From Seriola aureovittata (Eukaryota > Chordata > Actinopteri > Carangiformes > Carangidae): DNA of 64,000 nt. Location of the stretch: positions 25,849,270 through 25,913,269 of the forward strand of contig NC_079366.1 in assembly GCF_021018895.1 (NCBI RefSeq), written 5' to 3'. This document shows positions 50,542-62,100 of this stretch, in pieces (the first letter of the stretch is position 1; every line of letters starts with the position of its first letter). The translations under genes and the position numbers were made by a program. Under the pieces are notes generated by a model, which saw only the letters and a program-made list of their open reading frames with translations, had not been told where the DNA came from and did no database searches.

Positions 50542-51437
50542 TTGGTTGGGGGGGGGGTAAGTAAAGGTAGCCTAGATTTGACCTCAACCATGTCAAACCT
50601 TTTGTTTGGCACAAAACACCCTGACACTGTGGGAGAAGTAGGTTCCACCAGCAGCGTTATCGACAGACTCTATCGACAAAAGCCCCTCGTTTTCTTAAGT
50701 CTGTCTCTCTTATTTTAAATGCGGCATTTTCTTGGCGTTATTCAACACCAAATTTCAAAATATGTTTAGACTGGCCCGCTGCACAGATACTCACTCTCCA
50801 GACACTCCTCATTAGATGGTTCACTTGGTCCAATCACTTGCTGCTGTCAATTAAAATTCAGCAAAGTAAGCATCCCAATTCATTTCACCAAGGACACGCT
50901 CTAAATAGGGCCTTTCATTTACAGTGCCAATCCAACATGGCATTACCTTTTTTTTTCTTTCTCTCCCCTTGTTTGAAGTCTTTCTTTCAGTATTTTAACT
51001 GAGGGTGTCTTGGGTTTGTCAGTATCCACGTTCATCCAAGTTTTCCTAAAGCAAATTTGGCCCACATTTACATTTACTCAGATTTTGTTTGGACTGAGAC
51101 ATAAAAAGTGCTTAGGTTTGCCAAAGATATATTTTTTCTTACATGAGTTATGCAATTTATCTAACAGGATTATATTTATCTACAAGCCAAAAACTCTTTA
51201 CAAATATCAGTCAGTCATGGATTAATCAATTTGAATTATTAATTATCATGTCTTCATGTTGTTGTGTGATGTTATAAAACTACAAATTAGCAACAAGTTA
51301 AATGTATTAGTAACAAATACTGAGCTCTGTATGACTGTGTGCAACCACAGAGTTAAACAACATACAGTATCCCATAGAATGACACTGTTTAAGTACAAAC
51401 AAACTTTTATGTGTCCGACAGCATCTGAGCAGTCGTC

Positions 51438-52747
51438 CTAAAGGGTTCCTTCACCCAAATTACAAAAACAAATTTTCTCACTTACCTCCAGGACTATCTT
51501 CAAACATTCAGACACTTTGTTTAATTTTTCTAGGCCTCTGAGATTTCTGCCTCCAGTCTGATGTAACAGAGGAATAATAATGGAATTTTTGTTGTTTTAA
51601 TGTCATAACAAAATTGTCCATATTAAAGGTGATTATTCAAGAGTAACATTGTCTCTCTGCAGACACATTGCTGCTGAATTTTTAGCCATTTCTTAGTGGC
51701 ATGTCGCGCCGTCCGCCGCTTTGGTCCAGGTTGAAATATCTCAACAAGCGCTTTGGACAGATTGCCATCAAATCTTTGTAGACATTCATGGTTCCCTGAG
51801 AATAAATCCCATTGACTATGTTGACCCCCCCCCCCCCGACTTCTGCTACAGCGCCACCAGCAGGTCAACGTTTTCACTCATGTTGTGAAATATCTCCTGG
51901 AATTAAAACTTGTTTCCCAGTTTCCTTATGACTTTGGTGATTGCCTGGCCCCCTCAGGGTGAAAGGTTATAACTAGACTTCTCTTCTAGTGCCATCATCT
52001 GGTCAAACTTTGTCCAATACTTTGGTTTATGACCAAATACCTGCAAAACTAATGGCATTCCCATCAGCCTCAGCTCTACTTTGTGTAATTAGCAATAGTT
52101 GGCATGCTGACATGATAAACATGATAAACATTAAACCTGCTAAACATCAGCATGGTATTGTCTTTGTGAGGATGTTAACATGCTAACATTAGCATTTAGC
52201 TCAAAGCACTGCTGTGCTGAAGTACAGCGTCACAAGCTGCTAGCACGGCTGTAGACTAGTACCAAAAACACAACACCGTTCAGGTTCATTGTGACGGAGA
52301 AGAAGCAGAAGGCTGAGAGACTTAACAGATAAAACCAAAAGTATCTGCATGGCAGGAAGCTGCTTGAGGCTTGGTGAGAAAGTGTTATTTTGGTAACATG
52401 GGTAAAGTGACTGACTGAATCTCTCTCAGGTGAATGAACCCGTCATGTCTTGGGCTTATTTGTTTGGCAGTGTGGTGTTCCCCAAACAGTGTCCCTAATA
52501 CTCTGGACAATTCAAAGTTTTCTCTATCAGCTAGTTTCACCGGAGTTACTTTATTGGAAACTTTTAAGTGTGTTCTCTGGGACAGTGTTTGAATTGTTTT
52601 TTTTTAATGTACTTTTTCAACGCTGTGAGCGCCCCAGATGAAATGATAGTTCCCTGTATTGAGGTGGGAGCAGAAATCGCAGAGGCAGACCGCTGGAACC
52701 AAGTAAGAAAATGTTTTTCATGATTTGAGTAAACTGACCCTTTAAGC
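51438..52747. mobile_element. DNA element split by a second repeat (nested)
   Basis: The left part begins TAAAGGGTTCCTTCACCC, and the right part ends AAACTGACCCTTTAAG, with TAAAGGGT/ACCCTTTA as short inverted ends. Both parts recall, from memory, one teleost element ('...CACTTACCTCCAG...', '...GAGGTGGGAGCAGAAATC...'). Between them sits a copy of the AAGTACAG repeat (51690-52275). Confidence 0.55.
51690..52275 (+). repeat. 'AAGTACAG' dispersed repeat, copy 2
   Basis: This is a longer copy of the family at 33440-33765 with the same ordered phrases, including 'GACCAAATACCTGCAAAACT', 'CATTCCCATCAGCCTCAGCT' and 'GCTAACATTAGCATTTAGCT'. It contains a C13 run at about 51827-51838. Confidence 0.82.
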
Positions 52748-53210
52748 ATTTCCTCCATGGATGTATTAAGAGAGCTGGATACGGCGGTGTCACTGTGACC
52801 GCTCGCACTGTTGAGAATGAGCACGTTCTCCAGAAAACTGTTGACAGGACACCTCCACCTGCAAACAAGTACAAGCATTTACTCTTTCTATTATGAAGTT
52901 TTGGTCCATGGAAGCTTTATATTTGGCTCATGCGCCAGGTGATCAATTTACATTAAATTGACTAGGTGCCACCTTTGAGTCCGTTATCCAGTTCCTGTAA
53001 ATACATCCACGATTTACTGAAGCAAAAGTAATCGGCCGTCTTTGAGATGTGAAATGAAGGTCCTGAGTGTGTTCAGAACGTCTGGCATACATACGGTTTC
53101 TCCAGGAAAGGAGACGGTGAAAGAAAGGCTATTTTATTGTGCTCATTTAAACTTTTTTGACAAGAAAATAAAGAAAGCCTCTGAGAAATCCTATGGCAGA
53201 GCGTTCTCAC

Positions 53211-53224
53211 TTTCTCTCTCTCTT

Positions 53225-53269
<45 letters not shown>

Positions 53270-53279
53270 CTCTCTCACT
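53211..53279 (+). repeat. (TC)n-rich tract
   Basis: An interrupted TC array with CGC and TTG breaks. Confidence 0.9.
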
Positions 53280-53939
53280 CCTGAGTCATTCACCAGAAGA
53301 ATGTAACACAAGCTTCCACTGAGGATTTCCTTGCAGCATGCTCCATTGTCATTTCTGTCTGCTGTCAGAAGGACCTCTTATTTGTTTCCACTTTCTAGGC
53401 ATTGATGTTTCAAAAACACAGTTTCTCTTCATCACGCTTCAAAGAGCAGCAGCGCTGGTGGGGTCACCGCCGTCGACTGGACGCCTTGACCGCCGGCTCG
53501 TTGTCGTCTGATTCTAGACGAGCTCTGCTACTCTCTGACACGTGATGAATTCAGGCCATTATTGTTCATAAACAGAAAGGGAAAAAAAAACAAAAAAAAA
53601 AAAAACAAAAACAGTAGTTTAATACATCGCTACATTGATATTACTGTTACTCAAAGAATGCTCAAGTGAGGCTTAAGAATCAAGCAATTACAAAATTGCA
53701 GTCAGGAAAGTATAAGTTAAGAAACAAGGATTTTTTTTTTTTTTTTTTTTGGATTTTTCAAAGCAATGCTAAAGTTAAAAAGATTAAAGAAAATCAAATG
53801 TTTTAAGGCTGTTGTTTAGTTAAAGCCACAATCTGGGACGTGTGATGCAGAAACAACCGCGGCTCATCAGTTTCCTTTTGGATCAGAGCTGTTTGCTGCA
53901 GAAGCAGAGGATTCATGTCGTAGCTGCTGCAGTAAGAGG

Positions 53940-56791
53940 GGAGGGAAAATAACTTGCCTTTTTATTTATTCTTTTGTTAATCACACAATTCAATGTGCTT
54001 TTTCAGTGCTACGAACAGCTGTGGTGATTTCACTAACCCACGATTATGGCTTTAACTGGGCTTAATGACTTGAGCATTCTGAACTCATTATAGCAGAGAA
54101 AAAATATTTTATACAGTGTTTCCATTCACCAATAAACTTTATCATTGTTTGCCAGCTTCTGTTGTTTCTATTGTGTAGTTTTTCAGTGCTGTCTCTAGGT
54201 TGGAGTCAATTCTGTTTCAATTCAGAAAGCGAGGTGGGGGCGCGATTCCGTCAGTCAGGTGTTTGTTATTACGAATTATCTGTCAGTACTGCGAACACTA
54301 CGAGCTCGTTACACTCAAAAATCCACTGAATTGAAATGTTCTTGACTCCAATCCCTTCGGTCACAGTCTTCTTAAATGAGTTGTTGTAGCACAGTTCTGT
54401 ATAGAATAAACAGCAGTATTTTTGTCGTCACATTTTCCTCTTTTTCAGCCTCCAGTTGTTTAGATCCTGCAGATATTGCAGATATACATGAAGTCTCTTC
54501 TTTTTTTTTCTTTTTTTTCACCACACAAGTGATACGAATTACATTACTATAACACTTCTTATACCAAGAGCTTTTTCAGTTTTGAAAACCTTTGATAAGG
54601 CAGAACCCCATCATTGTATTACTTCAATAGCCGTCTGCAGCTGCAATTTTGGGCTTCTTGTCGACAACATTTGGTTCAGTTGGTGACACAAACTGGTGAG
54701 AGAAGTTGTCCATGAGAAAAATTTGGTCAGATTTTTTAGTTGTTTGTTGTTTTTTTTTTTTTTTAGAAAGCCAAGTATTCCTTATTTATCTCCAATACTG
54801 AAACACAAGTGGCCATCTGATGAAAGTTTTCTGCCAGACAGATGAAGACACTGTTTTTTGAATACAGCTCATATATCAGAAACAGAAAAACCAGCTGCTA
54901 AAACAGTATTGATTTCTCAGAGAATACATTCATCTGTGTGTGGTTGGAGTTGTGTGTGTGTGTGTGTGTGCATGAGTACACTTGGATGCGCGTGTATACA
55001 TGTGCTAAAGTAGCAACTGTAAGGGTGATGGTGGGTAAATAGTCAGGTCAGGGGGCCAGGTCAGGGGTTTTTATAAGGGTCAATTTACTACCACAGTACT
55101 TTGGTCTTTAGAAATGATTGGAGGATAGAAATGGGGAGCAGTGAGCCAATGGTGGTGGATCGTTTTTGTGCAAATCGTTTGTTCTGTTTGGCAAACTGAT
55201 GTGTATCAATGTGAAGGAGGAAGAGGTCTGTAAATAGTAGTATTTAAAATCTTTTCAAATACTTCTTTGTGATTTATCAAGTTGGCACAGTGGAACCAGA
55301 GGAATCCAAAACGTAAAAAGTAAAAACTTGGGAGATAGGTGGAGAAAGAGGGGGGAGGGGTGGGGGGTGAATTGTTGATGAAACACAGTGGAGCTACAGT
55401 GTATCGGGAAGGAAGCTGAGAGTTTTAGGTCTTTTCCTAAGAGTCGTTTTTTGATTTTGAACAGTGCAGATATGTTTCCCCTGTGGGAATTGAAGACATT
55501 CATTTGAAGATTAGAATTTTTTTTTAGTTCGATTTCAAAATCAAAAACGTACCGTTGTAAGTGAGCAGGTAGGTAACTAACTTGGGATTCTGGTTTCTGA
55601 AAAGTCTGAAAGATTTCAAAACCATGTTGTACAAACAAAACAGTCACCTCTGTTGCAAATATAGAACTTCATCTCTCTCGTCTGTACAGCGTTCCCTCTT
55701 TAAGGAGGATGAGGAGCAGGTGTAGCAAGGGTTTCTCCAAGAGAAATGACGGGTTTGTTTCTGGCTCAGCAGAGAGCACAGTCCTCTTGGTAGAAAAGAA
55801 GAACTCAAATGTCTTGTCCATCGTACTGTTTGTCTCTGTTGGTGTGCACCTCTCAGCTGAGAGGCCGAAAACAGTCAAAACACAGTCACACGACAGAGCC
55901 ATGCCATATTCAAATAATAGAATATTAATGATGAGGATCATAGGAATAATAAGAAGACCAGTAATGATAATAAGAATAATTAATAGTAATAACAACATAT
56001 CATTCTAGGTTTTTTAAATTCTGTATATAAAAACAGTGGCGAGGAGATGTTGGTACACAGTAGGGCTCTACTATCCCCTTGGTTGATTTGGCACATTATA
56101 CTCACTCTCTGGTGAGAGCTACCTACTCATTCTCAGCACAGTTAAATATTTCTGTTGCCTGGCGACCCATCCAGAATTTCTTTTTTGGATGTTTTAAATC
56201 TCCCCAATGGCGGCAGATCTTTCAAGATGTCTGCTCTCGGGGCCGCATCGCAGGACGCGATGCAAAAACCAACCTCCCCCTGCGACACAAAGCATCCTGA
56301 TCAATCCGCAGACGTAATGAGAATCGGCGAGGTTAACATGCCGTGGTCGGGACTGATGAATGTCAGATCAAACGCGTAGCCAGGCTGTTCGGGATGGGTT
56401 GCCCGGCAACATTTAAGGTTTCTGTTCTTAATGTTGATTCTTTTTTTTTTTTCTCTTCATTCAAAACTTAGTACAAATAGCTACATAAGTCTGAGCTATA
56501 ATTTTTCATTACATTACAAAAAGTAATTCAGTCTCTCTATAAGTTATGATTTTTGTTGTTCAATATAATATATTAGTTTGGTCCTCCTTTATGTTCTCAG
56601 AAGAAAAGGCTTAGTTTGTGTAAAGTGTGAGTGTTGTGTGTGTAGTTTGAGTCTGTAGATCCTGTAAGTTGTGTGTGTTTATGTGTATTTACAGGTCTTG
56701 TTTTGTATCAGTGTGTGTGTCTGCATCAATATGTTATGGGTGCAGTGCTATTTTTCCATCTTCAAAGTGTTTGGGGTTTCCGGGCGTGGGT
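53940..56791 (-). other. elfn1: probable elfn1 3' UTR
   Basis: The region downstream of the elfn1 stop on the minus strand is AT-rich, non-coding and low in recognisable repeats. The first AATAAA on the minus strand that I find is at 53961-53970 (two overlapping copies), which would give a 2.8-kb 3' UTR. The extent is inferred. A G-rich block on + at about 55350-55369 would be C-rich in the transcript. Confidence 0.45.
53961..53970 (-). terminator. elfn1: candidate elfn1 poly(A) signal (overlapping AATAAA)
   Basis: TTTATTTATT on the + strand gives two overlapping AATAAA hexamers on the minus strand, about 2.8 kb past the stop codon. Confidence 0.35.
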
Positions 56792-58904
56792 TCAGGCCTT
56801 CTGCTGGGCAGACACGCCCTTCCAGTAGTCCAGTATGTCGTGAAGATCCTCATCCTTGGCAAACTGAACTTTTCGCCTCAGAGCATGTCCGGCTGCCACA
56901 TATCCTTCGTCCTCCATTGACGCCTGCCGGTGCCTCTTACGGTGCAGTTTGAACCTCTCCCACAAGCCCAGGGTCGGGGTGCACAGGAGCCCTTCCTCCT
57001 CCTCGTCTTCCTCGGGGCTGGAGCAGTAGCTGAGGTTGTGGTACTGGGGTGAGAGTGGGTAGTGAGGCGAGAGCTGGGAGTAGGCCAGCTCTCTCTGCTT
57101 GGCCTGCCTGCTGAGGGTGAGGGGGTCTAACACGGAGGGCTTACGGCCCCCTGGGTGGTGGTGGAGCTCCTGCAAAATCTGAGGGTGGTGCTGCAGCTCC
57201 TGGAGGTGCTGCTGGGAGCCGGGGTAGGAGTGGCGGTGTTCGTTGTACTGGCGGATTCTCTGGGCTTCTGCTCGTAAGATAGCCGCTGCCGGGGTGACTG
57301 TACGGATGGCCTCTCCTCCCCCACCTCCCCTCTCTCCTCTCTCTCCTCTCTCTCCTCTCTCTCCGGGTGAGGTCCTCTCGATGTAGCGCGTCTCTGACGA
57401 GTGGTAACCTCCCTCTGAGCGGAAGGAGCGTGGGCTGCGGGCAGAGCCAGGAGAAGAGGACGTGCTGGGCCTTTTGGAGGTTGGCGGAGCCTCCATGCTG
57501 TGATGCCGCTGCAGAGAATGATGGTAGCTTCTCCCCCGCTCTTCTCTTCCTCCTCTCCCTCCTTTATACACGGGGGAGAGGAACTCACTACCTCTCTCTC
57601 CTCGCTCTCCTTGCTCTGAGAGAAGCACCAGCTGTGGCTCTGCAGTGGAAACAGCTCCTCCGCCTGCAGAAGAAGGAGATTTGATCCCCTGCTGAAAGGA
57701 GGTCGACTCAGATTTGAGAGCATCTATACAGTTGTTGATGATCTGGTTAACTTTATCGACTTCTTTCGCAATCGTAGAGATCTCCGCTACAGAGCCCTGG
57801 GGATTTGCTTGTGGTGACATTTCCCTCTCTCTCTCTCGCTCTCTCTCCCTCTCTATTCCAGAGCCTCTGACCTCCATGTAGTTAAGTTTAGCAGGCTTGT
57901 GGGCTGGTGTTTCTATCACCTCCTGCAGCTTGTATGGATCAATCTCACCACCCTGAGGCAGGTAGGGCATTCTGGACAGACTGTCCCCAGCAGCAAGCTT
58001 CTGGGACACAGATCCTCCACTCCCGCCCTCTATATCCCCTTCTCCACCGTACTTGAGCTCTATCAGAGTCCTCTGGATCCTGCTCATCTTCCTCTCCTTC
58101 TCCTCCATGATCCTCTTCTTCCTCAGGCAGTGGACAACGAGGCCAAGGAAGAGCAGCATGCCAAACAAGCAGCCCAAAATAGTCATGATGTAGTGAGTGG
58201 CTGATGACTGATTGGCGATCCTCTCAGCCCCCGCCCGACGGCCGGTGGAGATGGTCAGGCAGGTGTGGTTGAAGCGCAGGGAGTTCCGTATAGAGGCCAC
58301 ACAGTACGTGTAGTCAGTGTTAGGTTTTAAGTTCTTGAGCTCGATATCTTCTCTTTGACTTTTCAGATTCTGGATATCGGTGAAAAAGCTGTTGTTATAA
58401 AGCACCAGGATGTACATTTTCCTGTACGGATGAGGGATCTGAACTGTTATCACAGCGCTTGAATGTAGCACCTGCTTTAGCGTCATGAGCGGACTGGTGT
58501 CGGAGAAAATGGGACTCAAGCTGATGACCTCGTCGGGAGGGGTCCCAGAAGCACAATCATCCAATCCGCAGGGAGAGGCAGAATCCGGGGACATGGTGGT
58601 GGAGTCGGCCGAGCTTATGGCATAGAAAGGTGTCACGCTGCTGCCGTCCTCCGTGCAGACAATACTGAGCACGTGCAGAGCGGTGCGTTGGGTAGCCATG
58701 CGGGGGTTCTGGCTCAGGAGGTTGAAGCCAGAGAATCCAACAGGGGAGTCGCACACCATCCTCTCACTGGTCCTGTTGGGGAAGGCTGAGAGCCAGTGCA
58801 GGAAACCCAGAAGCTCGCAAGAGCAGTTGAAGGGGTTGGTGTAAAGTTCACAGGTCGTCAGCTTAGAGAGTCCAGAGAACAAACTGCCGTCCAGCACCTG
58901 GATC
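56792..58904 (-). CDS. elfn1: elfn1 coding exon 4 (LRRCT, FN3, TM, tail)
   Basis: This large 2,113-nt terminal coding exon follows CTCCCTCAG and ends with TGA (56792-56794). It encodes the last LRR, the Cys-rich LRRCT, the FN3 domain, the membrane helix and the whole cytoplasmic tail. The open frame upstream to 58948 is intron read-through. A 198-codon minus frame at 57127-57723 is an out-of-frame shadow. Confidence 0.96.
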
Positions 58905-59116
58905 CTGAGGGAGACACAAAGGGAAAAATCACATAGTTTAATACACAACCATGTGACATGTTAAACCAGCGATGCCCTTTTCTTTATCCCATACTTCCTT
59001 CTTCCTTATCAAAAAAAAAACCACACCGACAGTTGGAGATACAGGTGTGTTAATGCTAGCACCGGCTAATATAACCATGAGCAGAGATGAAATCACTTCT
59101 TTCTAACTCCACACCC

Positions 59117-59150
<34 letters not shown>

Positions 59151-62100
59151 CAAAGTTGTTCAGCAGAAGTCTTCAGCCTTGACACAGACTTTGATGAAAT
59201 GATTTGCGGTAACTTCTCAGCCTTCAGGCAGAAGGCACAAAACCTTTATACAACTTTCTTTCACATATGCAGTAGCTCTCCCCAAGACCTGTAAATAGAC
59301 TTTGGTGTGTTACACCGGTGCACTTCCCCCCCTTCACATGCATTTGTTGTGCTCAGTCTTCCTATTGACTTCAGTTTATGGTCTTAACAATCTCCTAAAT
59401 TACTTTTCTGCGAGCCCCAAAGAACAGTTCAACTTGCTCCACTCAGCTGTTGCATTTGTGTGATGTGATCAATACCAATTACACCACCAGTAAGAACAAG
59501 ACCATTATGTCCAGTAGGGATCTCGACTTTAATTGAAACCATGGCCTGTTGCGGCATTGCATCATGATCTACTGAGAATCCTGGCAGTGTCTCTGCATCT
59601 TCTGCAGTGCGTTTTTCTTCCCTGTAAGTTTGCCCAACACAAGCTCAAATTGGAGAATTTAGAAAGCAGCCCTTGATCTTTGATTTCCGGCTTGACATTT
59701 AAGATTAATGTTTCGGGTGTGTTTAAGAAATGTGTACTCTTGTTATCTAACTCCAGTGCAGCTGTTTGCCTCATGAACCCAGAAAGACGAGTCAGATTGC
59801 AAGTGGCAGTTTGTTCGGTTTTTACGTTGGATTCCCCCTTTTAACATCATGTCACGATTAAACAACAGCAGCAGCAGCAGCAACAACAAAAAAGGTACAG
59901 TTTCAGGCTGCAATCATTATAATCAATTAATCATTAAATTGTTTACTCTATTAAATGTCAGAACGCAGTTTAAAAAGTTAATTAAAATTTCCCGGAGCCT
60001 GAAGTAGCATTTTTAGATGGCTTGTTTTGTCCAAATAACAGTTTAAAAACCCAAATAAATTCAATTTTCTATGATCAAAAATGCAAATCCCCACATTTAA
60101 GGAGATTTATTCATTTATCCAGACTTTTTTTTTTTATATAATTGACTTAAAATTGCTGTAAGAAAATGAATTTTCTTTTTAATCAACTAATCACTTCAGC
60201 ATTACCACAGGGTTTCTTTTTCTTTCTCATTACTTTTTTATTTCACCTATTTACCTGTTCATGGAGAGATCAATATTCTCTATGTTTGGACACTCCCAGA
60301 AGGTGTTGGGTGTAACAGTCTCGATGAGGTTGGCTTGAAGGTAGAGATACTGCAGCTTGCCCAGGCCTCGAAGCATCCCCTCTGTCAGGTTCCTCAATTT
60401 GTTAAAGCCCATCTGGAGAACCTGGGGAGACAAAGACAAGTGGGATTATTCTAATCTTTGAAGAGCCGGTCGGCGCCAGGCATCACTCACTACAAGCTGG
60501 AAAACATACAGAACAAACAGACGACGGTTCAGTACAATTCTTGTTTCACATGCTGATCTAAGCCTCTGTGCTGTTCTGAATTTACTCAGATCTGTCTTGT
60601 TCACATTTTACCTCCTGGCTCAGCTCCAGCAGCTGGGGTAGATGTGTGAGCATGCCAGTTCATTATGGCTGCGTTCAGCTAAGTTTGGCCAAACACTTTT
60701 GCCTGAATGTTTCTGGAAGCCGTAATGAGCAGGTGTTGTCTTTTCTTGTGTGACTGTGTCCATCTGTGTGTGTAGTGGTGGACAAATTTAGGTCTTTAGT
60801 AGCACAATGGAAGTCTTTCATTCAAAATCTACTTTTTGTACGTTTTGTTTGAGTGTAGAAGTAAAATGTAAAATATAGTCATGATGCAGAATGGCCCCTT
60901 AAACATGTTTTTCTATAAACCTCTCTTTGTGTCAGTTATAAAAATTAAATATCGTTTAAATAAAATTCTGTCAAAAATGATCAAAATTATGATTTGAAGG
61001 AGTAAATATCTCATTAAATAATAAGTGAATATGATTACAAATCTTACCTGGTATTTTATGCTAAGCTACTTTTTGATTCTTGGTGCAGCAGCTACATTTT
61101 GGTCTGTAGCAAAGAGGGTATTGAGGTTTAATACCCAGCGTTAATTATGTATTATGTAATTGGATTATTAGCCTGCTGATGCATTCAGGTGTAAGCAGCG
61201 TTTGAATATTTCAGCCGGTTAAAATCATGCTAGCTTTACCAACTTTATATATTTTCAGGGATTTTAATATGTCAGAATTCATCATATTTTATGCGTCCGC
61301 ACCAACGCCTCGAGGGAATTTCCTTGGTGGTCAAAGGTCAAGGTCACTGTGACCACACAAAACACGTTTTAGGCCATAACTCACAAATTAATATGCTAAT
61401 TAATTTAACACAAATATCTAAAAGGATAAAATGATGAAGTGATGATATACTGTATCCAAAAGGTCAAAGGTCGACTTCACTGTGACATAATGTTCTGCAA
61501 AAACATTTCTGGCCATTATCCAACGCTGTAGCTTAGGAAGCAGAAGATTGAGATCATATTTCCTGCAACTTGGCTGGTTGGCAGAGGCATACAACCGTGA
61601 GCCGGTCATTCTAGTTTGTTTGTAAAACATTAGCTACACTGGTGTAAGAAATCTGGTGGTGTAAAAAGGAAAATATTTCCCCCTGAAATGCAGTGAAGTA
61701 GAGGAGTGAGGTAGTTTAAAATACTTGAAAAACTTCCTCTGTTGTTTTCATGTGCATTAACAAGTGCATCCAAGAGCATACATCTGTATGGATGCAAATA
61801 TTTATTCCACAAGCGTGTGACTGTAAATTTATCATCACTCACCTGCAGGTTGAATTGTGCTGAGAATGCTCCGTCTTCCACATAGCTGATATCGTTCTTG
61901 GTGAGGTTCAGATAGGTCAGGTTGCCAAAGCGACTGAGCGAAGAATAATGGACCGACCGTATCTTGTTCTCATTCAGCCTCAGGTCCACAATGGTGCTGT
62001 TGAGAGAAGTGTGAGGGCTGTAGACGTTCGGCAAAGAGGCAGAAATAATGTATAGAAAAACCCGCTCTCGATACGAGTTCTCTTACCTGTTAATGTGGGC

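Larger units (their letters stand above)
46257..53900. other. intergenic stretch between candidate gene and elfn1 3' UTR
   Basis: The stretch holds microsatellites, a CpG-rich patch (47600-47990), repeat fragments (about 49530-49770) and a nested repeat pair (51438-52747). I see no exon that I can support. Confidence 0.55.

Noticed and set aside
53040..53284. 80-codon + ORF ending in a Ser-Leu run
   Set aside because: Half of it is the TC-rich tract; no other support.
57127..57723. 198-codon minus-strand ORF inside elfn1
   Set aside because: It is an out-of-frame shadow of the low-complexity elfn1 tail; the elfn1 frame is fixed by clear similarity.
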